Assembly: GCA_016342345.1 (NCBI GenBank) | Contig: JAEINO010000006.1 | Location: 1 to 64,000, forward strand | From: Pseudodesulfovibrio sp. | GTDB taxonomy: Bacteria; Desulfobacterota; Desulfovibrionia; Desulfovibrionales; Desulfovibrionaceae | Reading direction: 5' to 3' | Length of the DNA: 64,000 nucleotides | Shown here: positions 1 to 8,508 of the stretch, piece after piece | Layout: each line of letters starts with the position of its first letter | Numbering within the stretch: the first letter of the stretch is position 1 | Notes under the pieces: generated by a model | Databases searched by the model: none | What the model saw: only the letters and a program-made list of their open reading frames with translations | Told to the model about the DNA's origin: nothing | Program-made: the position numbers and the translations under genes

Positions 1-239
1 TTGCCATCGGAAAACAACCCGGCTCCACCCACTCCACACAAGATATTGCAGGGACGGCACTTGATGCATTCCTGATCGCCTGACAACGGACAATTCCGCT
101 TGAGCGACGGTTTGCCCTTTTCAATGACAAGCACGTCCAGATCACTATTCTCACACAAATAATACGCGGCAAACAATCCGGCCGGACCGCCACCCACGAT
201 AATAACATCAAACTCTGTCTTCACGGCATTCTGTATCAT
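1..239 (-). CDS. FAD-dependent dehydrogenase (COG2509-like), N-terminal part
   Basis: This is the first roughly 79 codons of a minus-strand gene that runs off the left edge. Translating from ATG at 239 gives a dinucleotide-binding start ([18 protein letters not shown]) with the GxGxxG Rossmann motif, an acidic strand end (VIEKG), and then a cysteine cluster [16 protein letters not shown] followed by GGAGLFSDG. That order of glycine loop, Cys cluster and GGAG-FSDG is what I know from the COG2509 family of FAD-utilising dehydrogenases. A Shine-Dalgarno-like AGAGAGGAT lies just upstream. Substrate and partner are not known, and the C-terminal part is outside the window. Confidence 0.75.
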   Translation of the reverse strand, partial: MIQNAVKTEFDVIIVGGGPAGLFAAYYLCENSDLDVLVIEKGKPSLKRNCPLSGDQECIKCRPCNILCGVGGAGLFSDG

Positions 240-264
240 GATATCCTCTCTGTTAAGCGCAAAT

Positions 265-316
265 ATGGCCCGCACTGTGCCACGCTGATTGAAAAAAGCG
301 TTCGCAGACGGGCCAT
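265..316. other. Inverted repeat between two minus-strand genes
   Basis: ATGGCCCG at 265-272 is exactly complementary to CGGGCCAT at 309-316, with a smaller CGCT/AGCG pairing inside the loop. It lies between the flagellar rod-type gene and the FAD dehydrogenase, both on the minus strand. It could be a terminator for the first or a leader for the second. There is no clear U-run, so the role is open. Confidence 0.4.
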
Positions 317-359
317 CATTGACCGTAAAAGACGTATCGCACGGCTGTCAAGCAGCGAC

Positions 360-686
360 TTATGCCATCATGTTCACCAGATGCCCATTCATCTCTTCGG
401 ACACGCGAATGGCAGCAATATTTGCCGAAAATGCATGCCCAGTCCGAATCATCCCAACCATTTCAGTGGCAATGTCGGTATTCGAGCCTTCAACCTCGTT
501 GACCATGGGACCGGACCGAGTATTCTCATGAATAGCGGCCACACGGACGCCCTGATCCCCAGGGCCGGACTCAAGCATAACCGAACTGGACTTGAAGCCA
601 TCGGTATTCACATTGGCAATATTGTTGGCCGAAACCTGCTGGACAACCGCCAGCGAGGACAAAGCCGAGAGATTGGTATCGGACAT
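360..686 (-). CDS. Small flagellar basal-body rod-type protein
   Basis: The 108-residue product carries the N-terminal flagellar rod/hook signature near residues 21-32 (SANNIANVNTDGFK) and a C-terminal segment (EVEGSNTDIATEMVGMIRT, then a helical end) typical of Flg_bbr_C domains. It resembles a rod protein reduced to its two terminal coiled-coil halves, much shorter than FlgB/FlgC/FlgG. The start at 686 was chosen over an ATG six codons upstream because GAAGGGG sits eight bases before it. It stands alone, away from the fliC-fliD-fliS block, and two repeat elements begin about 80 bp upstream. It could be a diverged rod or export-linked component; no specific symbol is justified. Confidence 0.75.
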   Translation of the reverse strand: MSDTNLSALSSLAVVQQVSANNIANVNTDGFKSSSVMLESGPGDQGVRVAAIHENTRSGPMVNEVEGSNTDIATEMVGMIRTGHAFSANIAAIRVSEEMNGHLVNMMA

Positions 687-768
687 GACGATTTCCCCTT
701 CCAAAGCATCGAAAGGAACCAGCCTGCAAAGACATTACGCCTTTTCAAACATGCGTGCAAACGCCCTA

Positions 769-922
769 GGGAAACGCTGATTAATTCAATCTTCAGCAAG
801 TGCTGTAGAATTGTTCGCTGGCAAGGCGCAAGAAAACATCAAGGCCGACGCGTACTTCCTGTACGCTAGGATTTGAGGTTTTTAAAGCAACGAAACCAGC
901 GGACAATTATGCAGTGCTTCCC
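769..922 (+). mobile_element. 154-bp TA-flanked MITE-like element, copy A
   Basis: The element is exactly 154 bp and is bracketed by TA at 767-768 and 923-924. Its ends are inverted (GGGAAACGCTG at the left, CAGTGCTTCCC at the right), with inner inverted arms around GTTCGCTGGC and CCAGCGGACAA. The middle folds as AACATCAA / TTTGAGGTT enclosing GCGTAC-TTCCT-GTACGC. It encodes no protein. It forms a direct tandem with the next copy, sharing the central TA. Orientation plus is defined by GGCAAGGCGC before GCAACG. Confidence 0.75.
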
Positions 923-924
923 TA

Positions 925-1078
925 GGGAAACGCTGATTAATTCAATCTTCAGGAAGTGCTGTAGAATTGTTCGCTGGCAAGGCGCGCAAAAAAGTCAAGG
1001 CTGACGCGTGCTTCCTGCACGCTAGGGTTTGATTTTTTTGCAGCAACGAAGCCAGAGGGCAATTATGCAGTGCTTCCC
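925..1078 (+). mobile_element. 154-bp TA-flanked MITE-like element, copy B
   Basis: Second 154-bp unit, bracketed by TA at 923-924 and 1079-1080, giving a tandem period of exactly 156 bp with copy A. Compared with copy A the central stem changes from GCGTAC/GTACGC to GCGTGC/GCACGC, a compensatory pair. The right-hand TA plus the terminal C of the element read on the minus strand as TAG, the stop codon of the next gene. Confidence 0.75.
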
Positions 1079-1461
1079 TAGAACATCACCTTGCCCGGCC
1101 AGACGAGAATAAAAGCACCATCGTCCTTGAAAAGCCGCTGTGTCATCGCCTTCAATTCCTTGCTGATATCCTTGTCGGCTCCGATGATAAACGACACGTT
1201 GCTCTGATCATGCACACCATCAGGATGCAGGGAGCCACCAAGAGTCGGACCGAGTTCCGTAAAACCACCAGCCAGCGTGAGAACTTCTGCCTTGAACAAC
1301 TGAATAGCCGGTCTGGAATCAGTGCCATCAGGCATGGTATTGGTCAGAACAACAAAATGCACAAAAAACGGTTTCTGGTCTCCAGCCTGGGCATCAACAA
1401 CCAAAATGGTCATGGCCAGGAAAAGACACAAACTCACAACAAGCGGGATCAGACGTTTCAT
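1078..1461 (-). CDS. Secreted protein of unknown function
   Basis: The 127-residue product starts with a clear signal peptide: MKRLIPL, a hydrophobic stretch (LVVSLCLFLAMTILVV) and AQA before GDQKP. I do not recognise the mature part, a small domain ending FILVWPGKVMF. The start at 1461 is preferred to an ATG eleven codons upstream because CAAGGAGC precedes it at good distance. It lies about 30 bp downstream of folE2 on the same strand and may be cotranscribed with it. Its stop codon TAG is formed by the TA flank and last base of repeat copy B, so the original C-terminus may have been altered. Confidence 0.6.
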   Translation of the reverse strand: MKRLIPLVVSLCLFLAMTILVVDAQAGDQKPFFVHFVVLTNTMPDGTDSRPAIQLFKAEVLTLAGGFTELGPTLGGSLHPDGVHDQSNVSFIIGADKDISKELKAMTQRLFKDDGAFILVWPGKVMF

Positions 1462-1490
1462 GGATTGCTCCTTGACAAAACAGTTAGTTA

Positions 1491-2264
1491 TCAACTCTCC
1501 AAACTCTCTATCACCGCAAAAGCCGAATGATTGTGAATGGATTCAAAACTTTCCACCTCAACCTTGTACCAATTAATCCTTGGATGCTCGTCCAATCCCT
1601 TGGCCGCGGCTCGCACCACATCCTCCACAAAGGTCGGGTTGGCAAAGGAAGTCTCGGTAACGTGCTTTTCATCCTCGCGCTTGAGAAGCGAATAAACCTG
1701 ACACGAGCCAGAGCTTTCACCTATCTCAATCAAATCTTCCAGCCAGACAAAACCCTCAAAACGAGTTCGAATGCGCACTTCCGCCCGTTGGGAATGCGCA
1801 CCTTCCTTGGAAATCGCCTTGGAGCATGGGCAGACTGTCATCACCGGCACATCCGCGCCCAGCGTGAAAGTCAGCTTTCCGTCCTTGAGATACCCGTCCA
1901 CGCGACACGTATAGTCCATCATGCCGCTGGCCCCGCTCTTGGGAGATCTGCGTCTCAGAAAATAAGGGAAAACAAACCGCACATGCGCACTCCGGGCATG
2001 AAGCCGCACCACTATATCGTCAAGCAAGGTACGGAATGAAGTATAATCCAGCTCGCCTGACCAATGCTCCAGGGCCTCAAGGAATCGGCTCATGTGCGTA
2101 CCCTTGAACTCGGCGGGCAAATCAACGGACAATGACATGTCGGCCACCGTATGCTGGATGCCCGATTCCCGATCTCGAACGACAAGAGGCAACCGAAGTC
2201 CCTTGACGCCCACACGATCAATCCGCATGGCAATATCAGCCTGACGCTTTTGCACATCTTCCAT
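1491..2264 (-). CDS. folE2: GTP cyclohydrolase FolE2 (type IB)
   Basis: Converts GTP to 7,8-dihydroneopterin triphosphate, the first step to folate and queuosine-type 7-deazaguanines. The 257-residue length fits the FolE2/MptA family. Signature stretches are FKGTHMSRF at about 53-61 and [20 protein letters not shown] at about 144-163, which holds the metal-ligand Cys and the family His. It is unrelated in sequence to zinc-dependent FolE; FolE2 enzymes are known to accept other metals and are often used when zinc is scarce. Its ATG directly abuts the nikR stop codon, with AAGGATT in the nikR end as ribosome site, so the two genes are almost certainly cotranscribed. Confidence 0.93.
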   Translation of the reverse strand: MEDVQKRQADIAMRIDRVGVKGLRLPLVVRDRESGIQHTVADMSLSVDLPAEFKGTHMSRFLEALEHWSGELDYTSFRTLLDDIVVRLHARSAHVRFVFPYFLRRRSPKSGASGMMDYTCRVDGYLKDGKLTFTLGADVPVMTVCPCSKAISKEGAHSQRAEVRIRTRFEGFVWLEDLIEIGESSGSCQVYSLLKREDEKHVTETSFANPTFVEDVVRAAAKGLDEHPRINWYKVEVESFESIHNHSAFAVIESLES

Positions 2265-2684
2265 TTAAATCAAATCCTTGCCGGTTGTAGTCAATGCCAG
2301 GTTGCCGTGTTTCACACCCTTGGTGGAAATGAGTTTCTGCCCCAACGCCTTGATGGTTTCGGCCTCGCCCTTCAGAATGATCACTTCCAGACAATTGAAA
2401 TGGTCCAGATGAACATGCAGCGAGGATTGAATAACGTCATGATGCTCATGTTGAATTTCAGTCAAACGCTGTGACAGGCCGGACTTGTGATGATCGTAAA
2501 CCAGAGTCAGAGTCCCGGCCAGATCGCCATCAGCAGAATCCCATTCCCGCTGGACCAGCGTGTTGCGAATAAGATCGCGAATCGCCTCGGAACGAGTCTG
2601 GTAACTGCGCTCCTCGCAATGCTGGTCAAATTTGTCCAACAGATCGGAATCGAGCGAAACACCGAATCGAATTGTCTTACCCAT
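2265..2684 (-). CDS. nikR: Nickel-responsive regulator NikR
   Basis: Ribbon-helix-helix repressor (residues 1-45, [17 protein letters not shown]) with a C-terminal ACT-like nickel domain. The high-affinity square-planar nickel ligands known in E. coli (His76, His87, His89, Cys95) correspond with identical spacing to His79, His90, His92 and Cys98 here, within HVHLDHFNC. Length 139 aa is normal. A strong AAAGGAG precedes the ATG. The unusual point is its genomic partner, folE2, which begins at the next base. The usual nickel targets (nik transporter, hydrogenase genes) are not in the window, and no convincing NikR palindrome was seen upstream. Confidence 0.92.
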   Translation of the reverse strand: MGKTIRFGVSLDSDLLDKFDQHCEERSYQTRSEAIRDLIRNTLVQREWDSADGDLAGTLTLVYDHHKSGLSQRLTEIQHEHHDVIQSSLHVHLDHFNCLEVIILKGEAETIKALGQKLISTKGVKHGNLALTTTGKDLI

Positions 2685-2907
2685 CAGGAATCTCCTTTAT
2701 GAAGCCTCCGGCGGCTCAAGAACCTTTCGAGAACGGTTCTTGATAATCTCCAAAGCTTTTTGGCGAAAACGCCGCAGGCCAATTGTCATATATTCAAACG
2801 CCCGGATACGGCGTTTTAAAATCATCTATTTTTTATTTTCGGCAATTAATTTCTTGAATATTCCAACCCTTTCCGAATAGTAATATTTTTTGACATTTAT
2901 TCTCCCT
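2685..2907. other. AT-rich intergenic region with hairpins
   Basis: The region between the methyltransferase 3' end and nikR holds no gene. It contains CAAGAACC...GGTTCTTG near 2717-2742 and GGCG-AAAA-CGCC near 2762-2773, then a very AT-rich stretch. The hairpins probably end transcription of the methyltransferase. A GCCTCCGGCGGCT motif near 2703 recurs at 30738. Confidence 0.4.
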
Positions 2908-3612
2908 TTAATACGTACAAGGAATTGTTATCTCCCACAAATTCACCGTGGCGTTCTGACCGCACAGGGCAACCTTTTCGACCGTTAGTTTTTCCGGCAG
3001 GAAACCTTGACCACGAAGTTCGTCCCAGACCGGCTTGGACACGGTTCGTACCGGTTCGCCGATCCATATCTTGCCGCCGGGTGCAAGGGCATGGCGAAAC
3101 AATTGAATAAGGGGATCAAAAAATTTCTTTTCATAAAGGATGTCGCCGCCCCAAATATAATCGAAGGCCCCGGCCTTCACGGCTGGCTGCCGCCAATCCA
3201 TGTGCATCCAGAGAGGCTGGGGGACATCATTCAATCGGGCATTATGGCGAGCGAACCGGACAGCCTGCCACTCGTAATCAAAAGCCACCACCTGTGCTCC
3301 GATGGAACTGGCGATCATGCCGGTCAATCCCAGCCCGCACCCCAGATCAAGACAGGGTCTACCTTGCAACAACTCAGCATTGCGGGAAATATGCCGCCCC
3401 AACAGGACACTGGCAGGCCAGACTTCTGCCCAATATGGCAGCCGTTCATCATCACCCATATCCTCTTCGCCCATCTGGTCCCACAGGGCTTCCATGTCGG
3501 CAGCGCGATCCAAAAGCCAAGTCCGACCCTCGACGTCCACATGAACACGGGAACCGGGAACAGAAGCCTTTGATTGAGACTCTGTAAGGGGAGAAACACT
3601 GATTTCATTCAT
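2908..3612 (-). CDS. Class I SAM-dependent methyltransferase (METTL16/MTF16-like)
   Basis: The 234-residue protein has the SAM-binding glycine loop LDLGCGLGLTG at about 88-98, an acidic strand end (VVAFDY), and the post-motif GGDILYEKKFFDPL. This pattern fits the group of protein-lysine or nicotinamide-type methyltransferases (PF10294-like) that methylate small proteins such as ETF-beta or ribosomal proteins. The substrate cannot be read from sequence. It is monocistronic: about 220 bp separate it from nikR, and the gcv region upstream is divergent. The ribosome site is weak, so the start is tentative. Confidence 0.75.
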   Translation of the reverse strand: MNEISVSPLTESQSKASVPGSRVHVDVEGRTWLLDRAADMEALWDQMGEEDMGDDERLPYWAEVWPASVLLGRHISRNAELLQGRPCLDLGCGLGLTGMIASSIGAQVVAFDYEWQAVRFARHNARLNDVPQPLWMHMDWRQPAVKAGAFDYIWGGDILYEKKFFDPLIQLFRHALAPGGKIWIGEPVRTVSKPVWDELRGQGFLPEKLTVEKVALCGQNATVNLWEITIPCTY

Positions 3613-3927
3613 ACTGCCAAAAAAATTACAGACTCATCGTGCTATCGTCAACAACATTCGTGATACAATATGATGAAAACATCCAGACTAGGTATACCGA
3701 AACCAATCAATATAAATATTCTCAACCAGCGATAATAGCAGAATCAATGGAAAAACCAGACACCAAATACGTCATCTTTTTGGCGGATTCGTATAACAAT
3801 TGCCCCATAACAAATAATAATGGGAAAAGCGTCATTTTTTTTACTATTTTCAACACTATTAGACCATGTTAAGGACTTCCAAACATTGAGTTTGAAAACA
3901 CTTCCCCAATCAAAGGAGATATCCGAT
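3613..3927. other. Divergent intergenic region upstream of gcvH
   Basis: This stretch of 315 bp separates the minus-strand methyltransferase from gcvH. I see no gene in it. It must carry promoters in both directions. A short hairpin (CCCAT near 3805, ATGGG near 3820) is present. I looked for a glycine riboswitch, expected before gcv genes in some bacteria, and did not recognise its core. The ribosome site AAAGGAGAT before gcvH is strong. Confidence 0.4.
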
Positions 3928-4308
3928 ATGATCCCCAAAGATCTTTTGTACGCAAAGTCCCATGAGTGGTGCATGGTCGAAGGCGAAATCGCCACTGTAG
4001 GCATCACCCAGTTTGCCCAGGAACAGTTGGGCGACCTGACTTTTATCGAACTGCCCGAAGTTGGCGACACCTTTGAAGCCGGTTCCGAAATGGGCTCCGT
4101 CGAATCAGTCAAGGCAGCCAGTGAAATCTATGCCCCGGTGACCGGCGAAGTCGTCGAAGTCAACACGGAACTGGAAGATGCCCCTGAAAATGTCAACGAA
4201 GAGCCATACGGCTCAGGTTGGATGCTCAAATTCAAGATCAAGGGCGCGCCCGAAGGTCTGCTGAATGCCGAAGGATACACCGCCGTCATCGACTCGGAAA
4301 GCCACTAG
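3928..4308 (+). CDS. gcvH: Glycine cleavage system H protein
   Basis: Lipoyl carrier that shuttles the aminomethyl group between the P, T and L proteins. The 126-residue product has the lipoylation motif with the modified lysine at residue 62 in [15 protein letters not shown], and the conserved [11 protein letters not shown] near the end. The start at 3928 is set by AAAGGAGATATCCGAT; an in-frame extension of 36 codons upstream has no such site and is not family-like. It is followed by a hairpin and U-run before gcvPA, so gcvH may be made in excess over the decarboxylase. Confidence 0.96.
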   Translation: MIPKDLLYAKSHEWCMVEGEIATVGITQFAQEQLGDLTFIELPEVGDTFEAGSEMGSVESVKAASEIYAPVTGEVVEVNTELEDAPENVNEEPYGSGWMLKFKIKGAPEGLLNAEGYTAVIDSESH

Positions 4309-4319
4309 CCGGAAATATC

Positions 4320-4350
4320 AAGGCCGGGATGAACACCTCGGCCTTTTTTC
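4320..4350 (+). terminator. Terminator or attenuator between gcvH and gcvPA
   Basis: AAGGCCG and CGGCCTT are complementary around a 12-base loop and are followed by a run of T. The hairpin lies between gcvH and gcvPA, so partial readthrough would give more H protein transcript than P protein transcript. Confidence 0.7.
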
Positions 4351-4383
4351 TTTTCATAACCTCAATTCTTCAGAAGGTGTTTT

Positions 4384-5718
4384 ATGCCTTACGTCCCCCA
4401 TACCGAAGATGAGACACGGGAGATGCTCGCCACAATCGGCGTGGATTCCATAGATGATCTCTTTGCCGAGATCACGGAAGACATGCGCCCCAAGAGCTTC
4501 GACCTACCTGACGGCCTCAGTGAAATGGAAGTGCTCACCAAGCTTGAAGCCATGGCCAACAAAAACGTCACGAATCACACGAGCTTCCTTGGTGCTGGTT
4601 TCTATAACCATTACATTCCGGCCACGGTCGACGCCCTGACCATGCGCGGCGAATTCTACACCGCCTATACTCCATATCAGCCGGAAGCGTCCCAGGGCAC
4701 ACTCCAGGCCCTCTTCGAATACCAGACATGCGTCACCAGACTGCTTGGCATGGAATGCGCCAACGCTTCGGTCTATGATGGTGGCACCGCCCTGTACGAA
4801 GCCCTTATGATGGCCGTACGCAAGACGAAACGCCGCAAAATCGTCGTATCCGAAGCAATGAACCCCATATATAGGGTCATGCTCAATTCCTACACCACGA
4901 ATCTCGATGTCGAACTCATCACCATACCACACAAGGACGGCATGACCGACATAGAAGGACTGAAGACAGCCATTGACGGCAACACCGCCGCCCTGCTGGT
5001 ACAAAACCCGAACTTCTTCGGATCGATCAATGATTTCACCGAACTGTTCGCGGCAGCCAAGGCCCAAAAGGCCGTGTCCATCATCTCGTCCTACCCGGTA
5101 CTGCAGACGCTGCTGAAAACTCCGGGTGCCATGGGCGCGGACATTGCCGTGGCCGAAGGTCAGTCCCTGGGACTGCCCCTTTCATTTGGCGGTCCCTACC
5201 TCGGCATCATGACCTGCACCAAGAAAATGGTCCGCCAGATGCCGGGACGCATAGTCGGACGCACCGAAGACGGCCAGGGACGCACCGGATACGTACTCAC
5301 ACTCCAAGCCCGCGAACAGCACATCCGCCGCCAGAGAGCCACATCCAACATCTGTTCCAACCAGTCCCTGTGCGCCCTGCGTGCTCTGGTTCACATGTGT
5401 ACGCTTGGCGAACTCGGTTTGAAACGCGCAGCACGACTCTCCATTGAACGCGCCCATATCTGTGCCGAGCGACTCACTGCCATTGACGGTGTAGACATGC
5501 TCACCAAGGGACCGTTCGGCAACGAATTTGCCGTGACACTCCCGGTGAATGCCTATGAAATCATTGCCAAGCTGACGGACCGTGGCTTTGTGCCCGGCTT
5601 CCCTCTTGGACGCTATTATGACGGCTTGGAAAAAGGGTTGCTGGTGGCCTGCACGGAAAAGACCAGCGAAGAACAGATCGGCATTTTGGCCGAGATGCTC
5701 AAAGGGGCTTTGAAATGA
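4384..5718 (+). CDS. gcvPA: Glycine dehydrogenase (decarboxylating) subunit 1
   Basis: First half of a split P protein. With GcvPB it decarboxylates glycine and loads the aminomethyl group on lipoyl-GcvH. The 444-residue length is typical. The N-terminus (MPYVPHTEDETREMLATIG) and FLGAGFYNHYIPA near residue 70, plus PYQPEASQGTLQALFEYQT near 100, are family hallmarks. It is an aminotransferase-fold subunit without the PLP lysine, which lies in GcvPB. AGAAGG precedes the start. Its stop overlaps the gcvPB start by four bases (ATGA), indicating coupled translation of the two subunits. Confidence 0.95.
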   Translation: MPYVPHTEDETREMLATIGVDSIDDLFAEITEDMRPKSFDLPDGLSEMEVLTKLEAMANKNVTNHTSFLGAGFYNHYIPATVDALTMRGEFYTAYTPYQPEASQGTLQALFEYQTCVTRLLGMECANASVYDGGTALYEALMMAVRKTKRRKIVVSEAMNPIYRVMLNSYTTNLDVELITIPHKDGMTDIEGLKTAIDGNTAALLVQNPNFFGSINDFTELFAAAKAQKAVSIISSYPVLQTLLKTPGAMGADIAVAEGQSLGLPLSFGGPYLGIMTCTKKMVRQMPGRIVGRTEDGQGRTGYVLTLQAREQHIRRQRATSNICSNQSLCALRALVHMCTLGELGLKRAARLSIERAHICAERLTAIDGVDMLTKGPFGNEFAVTLPVNAYEIIAKLTDRGFVPGFPLGRYYDGLEKGLLVACTEKTSEEQIGILAEMLKGALK

Positions 5719-7157
5719 AAACAATATTCGAAAAATCCGTAGCCGGACGCGAGGGCTGCTGGCCCTGCGAAGGCATGTCTGAAGAAGCATATATCCCCTC
5801 GGAACTGCTGCGCGACAGCGACAGCGGACTGCCCTCGGCATCCGAACTGGACGTGGTACGCCACTTCACCAAACTCTCCCAGCGCAACTACGGCGTGGAC
5901 GGCAATTTCTACCCGCTCGGGTCCTGTACCATGAAGTACAACCCCAAGTTTACCGAAATCGCAGCCGCAATGCCCGGCTTCACGCAACTGCACCCGGTAC
6001 TCCCGCAGCTTCAGGGTGCGGGAGGCCTGTGTCAAGGCGCACTTGAAGTCATGTACGAGACAGAAAGGATGCTGGCCGAGATCACCGGCATGGACGCATA
6101 CACCATGCATCCCATGGCCGGAGCACATGGAGAATTGACCGGCGTCATGCTCATGGCCGCCTATCACAGGGATCACGGCAACAAGAAAACCAAGATCATC
6201 ATTCCCGATTCCGCCCATGGAACCAACCCGGCTTCTGCCACCATTGCTGGCTACGAGATAGTATCCATCGAATCGGTTGACGGCATCATCGACACTGCGG
6301 CCCTGGCCGAAGTGCTCGACGATGATGTCGCAGGCATGATGATGACCTGCCCCAACACCTTGGGACTTTTCGAAAAGAACCTTCCCGAAATCGTGAAAAT
6401 GCTTCGCAAGGTAGATGCCTTGCTCTATTATGATGGTGCCAACCTGAACGCCATCATGGGCAAAATGCGCGTGGGTGATGTGGGCTTTGACATTGTACAT
6501 TGGAACCTGCACAAGACCCTTGCCACCCCGCACGGCGGCGGCGGTCCCGGTTCCGGGCCTGTGGGAGTCAGCGAAAAGCTCATCCCCTACCTGCCCATTT
6601 CGCGGGTCGCCAAACTCGAAGACGGTCAATTCTATCTGGACTACGACCACCCCAAATCCATCGGGTACGTGGCTCCATTTTACGGAAACTTCGGTGTATT
6701 CCTGAAGGCCTACGCCTACATGTTGCGCCTGGGCGGCAAGGGCCTCACCAGAGCCTCGGAAAATGCCGTACTGTCCGCCAACTACATGCGCAAACGTCTC
6801 GAAAACCACTTTGAAATCCCCTATAACCGCATCTGCATGCACGAATTCGTGGCCAGCGCGGCACTCCAGATCCCAAAAGGCGTCCATGCCCTCGACATTG
6901 CCAAGGCTTTGCTCGACAAGGGCTACCACGCACCCACGATCTACTTCCCGCTCATCGTGCCCGAAGCCATCATGATCGAACCCACCGAGACCGAGAACAA
7001 GGAAACGCTGGACACGTTCATCGACGACCTTATCGCGATCTCCGAAATGGCAAATACGAACCCCGAAGCCCTGCATGCGGCCCCGGTCACACTGCCCGTG
7101 TCACGCCTGGATGAAACAAAAGCCGCACGTGCCATGGAGTTGACCAGTGACTTATGA
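5715..7157 (+). CDS. gcvPB: Glycine dehydrogenase (decarboxylating) subunit 2
   Basis: PLP-carrying half of the split P protein, 480 aa. The PLP-binding lysine is in the motif HWNLHKTLATPHGGGGPGSG. The segments PLGSCTMKYNP and MHPMAGAHGELTG are conserved in the family. It overlaps gcvPA by four bases and lpd by eleven, so the three are one translational unit. No gcvT is present in this block, so the aminomethyltransferase must be encoded elsewhere for a complete cleavage system. Confidence 0.96.
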   Translation: MKTIFEKSVAGREGCWPCEGMSEEAYIPSELLRDSDSGLPSASELDVVRHFTKLSQRNYGVDGNFYPLGSCTMKYNPKFTEIAAAMPGFTQLHPVLPQLQGAGGLCQGALEVMYETERMLAEITGMDAYTMHPMAGAHGELTGVMLMAAYHRDHGNKKTKIIIPDSAHGTNPASATIAGYEIVSIESVDGIIDTAALAEVLDDDVAGMMMTCPNTLGLFEKNLPEIVKMLRKVDALLYYDGANLNAIMGKMRVGDVGFDIVHWNLHKTLATPHGGGGPGSGPVGVSEKLIPYLPISRVAKLEDGQFYLDYDHPKSIGYVAPFYGNFGVFLKAYAYMLRLGGKGLTRASENAVLSANYMRKRLENHFEIPYNRICMHEFVASAALQIPKGVHALDIAKALLDKGYHAPTIYFPLIVPEAIMIEPTETENKETLDTFIDDLIAISEMANTNPEALHAAPVTLPVSRLDETKAARAMELTSDL

Positions 7158-8508
7158 TCTCATTGTGATCGGCGCAGGCCCCGGCGGATTCGACGCTGCT
7201 GTCGAAGCGGCCGGATTCGGCCTCAAGGTCGCGTTGATCGAAAAGCAATTTCTTGGCGGCACATGCCTCAACCGAGGATGCATTCCCACCAAGCTCTGGC
7301 TCGGTGCGACATCCGCCATTGAGGAGTTGCACAATCAGGCCAAGATGAAAGTCGCTTCCGGCGATGTGACGGTGGACTTTTCCAGCCTGCAGGCCCGCAC
7401 GCAAAAGCATCTGACCGGGACTCGCAAGGCCATGGCCATGCAGTTGAAAAAACTCGATATCGACCTTTTCGAGGGATTCGGAAAACTGGCAGGAGATGGT
7501 CAAGTTGAAGTCCGGACATCCGGCGATGTGAAGACGCTTGAATACAAGAATCTGGTCATTGCAACCGGGTCCAAGCCCATATTCTTCCCCGGTCTGGAAC
7601 CGGACGGAGACTGTGTACTCGATTCCGACATGTTCCTTACCATGAAGACCATGCCTGCCTCGCTGATCGTGGTCGGCGCGGGATTCATCGGCCTGGAAAT
7701 GGCTCAGGTGGCCCACCGCCTAGGCACGAAAATCACGGTCATCGACGCCATGGATCGGGTTGCACCATTGGAAGACCCCGAGGTTTCCAAGACACTGCGT
7801 TCCGTTTTCAAACGATGGAAATGGGACGTGCAGCTTGAAAAGCGTGTCTCCGGCGTGAAGACCGTTGACAACAAGGTCGTGCTGACCTTCGACTCCGGCG
7901 AAAAAATCGAAGCCGACAAGGCTCTGATTGCTGTTGGTCGAGGCCCGGTATCCGCAGATCTCGGACTTGAAGAGGCTGGCATAAAACTGCAATTCGGTCA
8001 GATTCAGGTAAACGAAAACCTTGAAGCCGCTCCCAACATCTATGCCATCGGCGATGCCAACGGCCACATTCAGTTGGCACACGCTGCCTCGCATCAGGCG
8101 CATTATGTTGCCTCGCGGGTGGCTGGCAGGATCGACACCTCCTACGAGTCCGGCCCGGTACCAAGCGTGCTCTATGGCGCGCCCGAAGTCATGCGCGTGG
8201 GCCGGTTGGAAAACGAGATACTCCTGACCGATGAAGAATGTGAAGTCTCCCGCTCCCAACTGGCTGCCAACCCCATGGCCCAGGCACATGCCGCAACCCA
8301 GGGATTCGTCAAGGTCATCTGGTCAAATGGCAGGATCGCAGGAGTCACGGCCGTGGGACACGATGTCTCGCGATTGACCACCCCGGCCACCATCATGGTA
8401 CAACAGGGATGGACTATTGAAGATGTTCATAAAACGATCTTCCCGCACCCATCCCTGGATGAAGCTCTGCTAAATGCCCTGAAAGCGGAAAAGGTAAAAG
8501 CCGAATGA
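7147..8508 (+). CDS. lpdA: Dihydrolipoyl dehydrogenase (L protein)
   Basis: FAD/NAD disulfide oxidoreductase that reoxidises dihydrolipoyl-GcvH. The 453-residue product has the FAD loop VIGAGPGGFDAA, the redox disulfide Cys40/Cys45 in GGTCLNRGCIPTK, a second nucleotide loop VVGAGFIGLEMA, and the C-terminal HPSLDEAL with the active-site His-Glu pair. It begins with GTG inside the end of gcvPB, preceded by ATGGAG seven bases upstream. Being in the gcv operon it probably serves glycine cleavage specifically. The stop overlaps the next start by four bases. Confidence 0.94.
   Translation: MTYDLIVIGAGPGGFDAAVEAAGFGLKVALIEKQFLGGTCLNRGCIPTKLWLGATSAIEELHNQAKMKVASGDVTVDFSSLQARTQKHLTGTRKAMAMQLKKLDIDLFEGFGKLAGDGQVEVRTSGDVKTLEYKNLVIATGSKPIFFPGLEPDGDCVLDSDMFLTMKTMPASLIVVGAGFIGLEMAQVAHRLGTKITVIDAMDRVAPLEDPEVSKTLRSVFKRWKWDVQLEKRVSGVKTVDNKVVLTFDSGEKIEADKALIAVGRGPVSADLGLEEAGIKLQFGQIQVNENLEAAPNIYAIGDANGHIQLAHAASHQAHYVASRVAGRIDTSYESGPVPSVLYGAPEVMRVGRLENEILLTDEECEVSRSQLAANPMAQAHAATQGFVKVIWSNGRIAGVTAVGHDVSRLTTPATIMVQQGWTIEDVHKTIFPHPSLDEALLNALKAEKVKAE

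Noticed and set aside
2685-2907. NikR operator upstream of nikR
   Set aside because: Looked for GTATGA-type and GTGTTAC-type palindromes and saw none convincing; AT-rich inverted bits are not enough.
3613-3927. Glycine riboswitch upstream of gcvH
   Set aside because: Expected by context, but I could not find its conserved core; only a short hairpin is present.
5616-7076. 486-codon open frame antisense to gcvPB
   Set aside because: It is opposite a certain gene, has low-complexity His/Gly/Val composition and no family resemblance. It is a codon-usage shadow.
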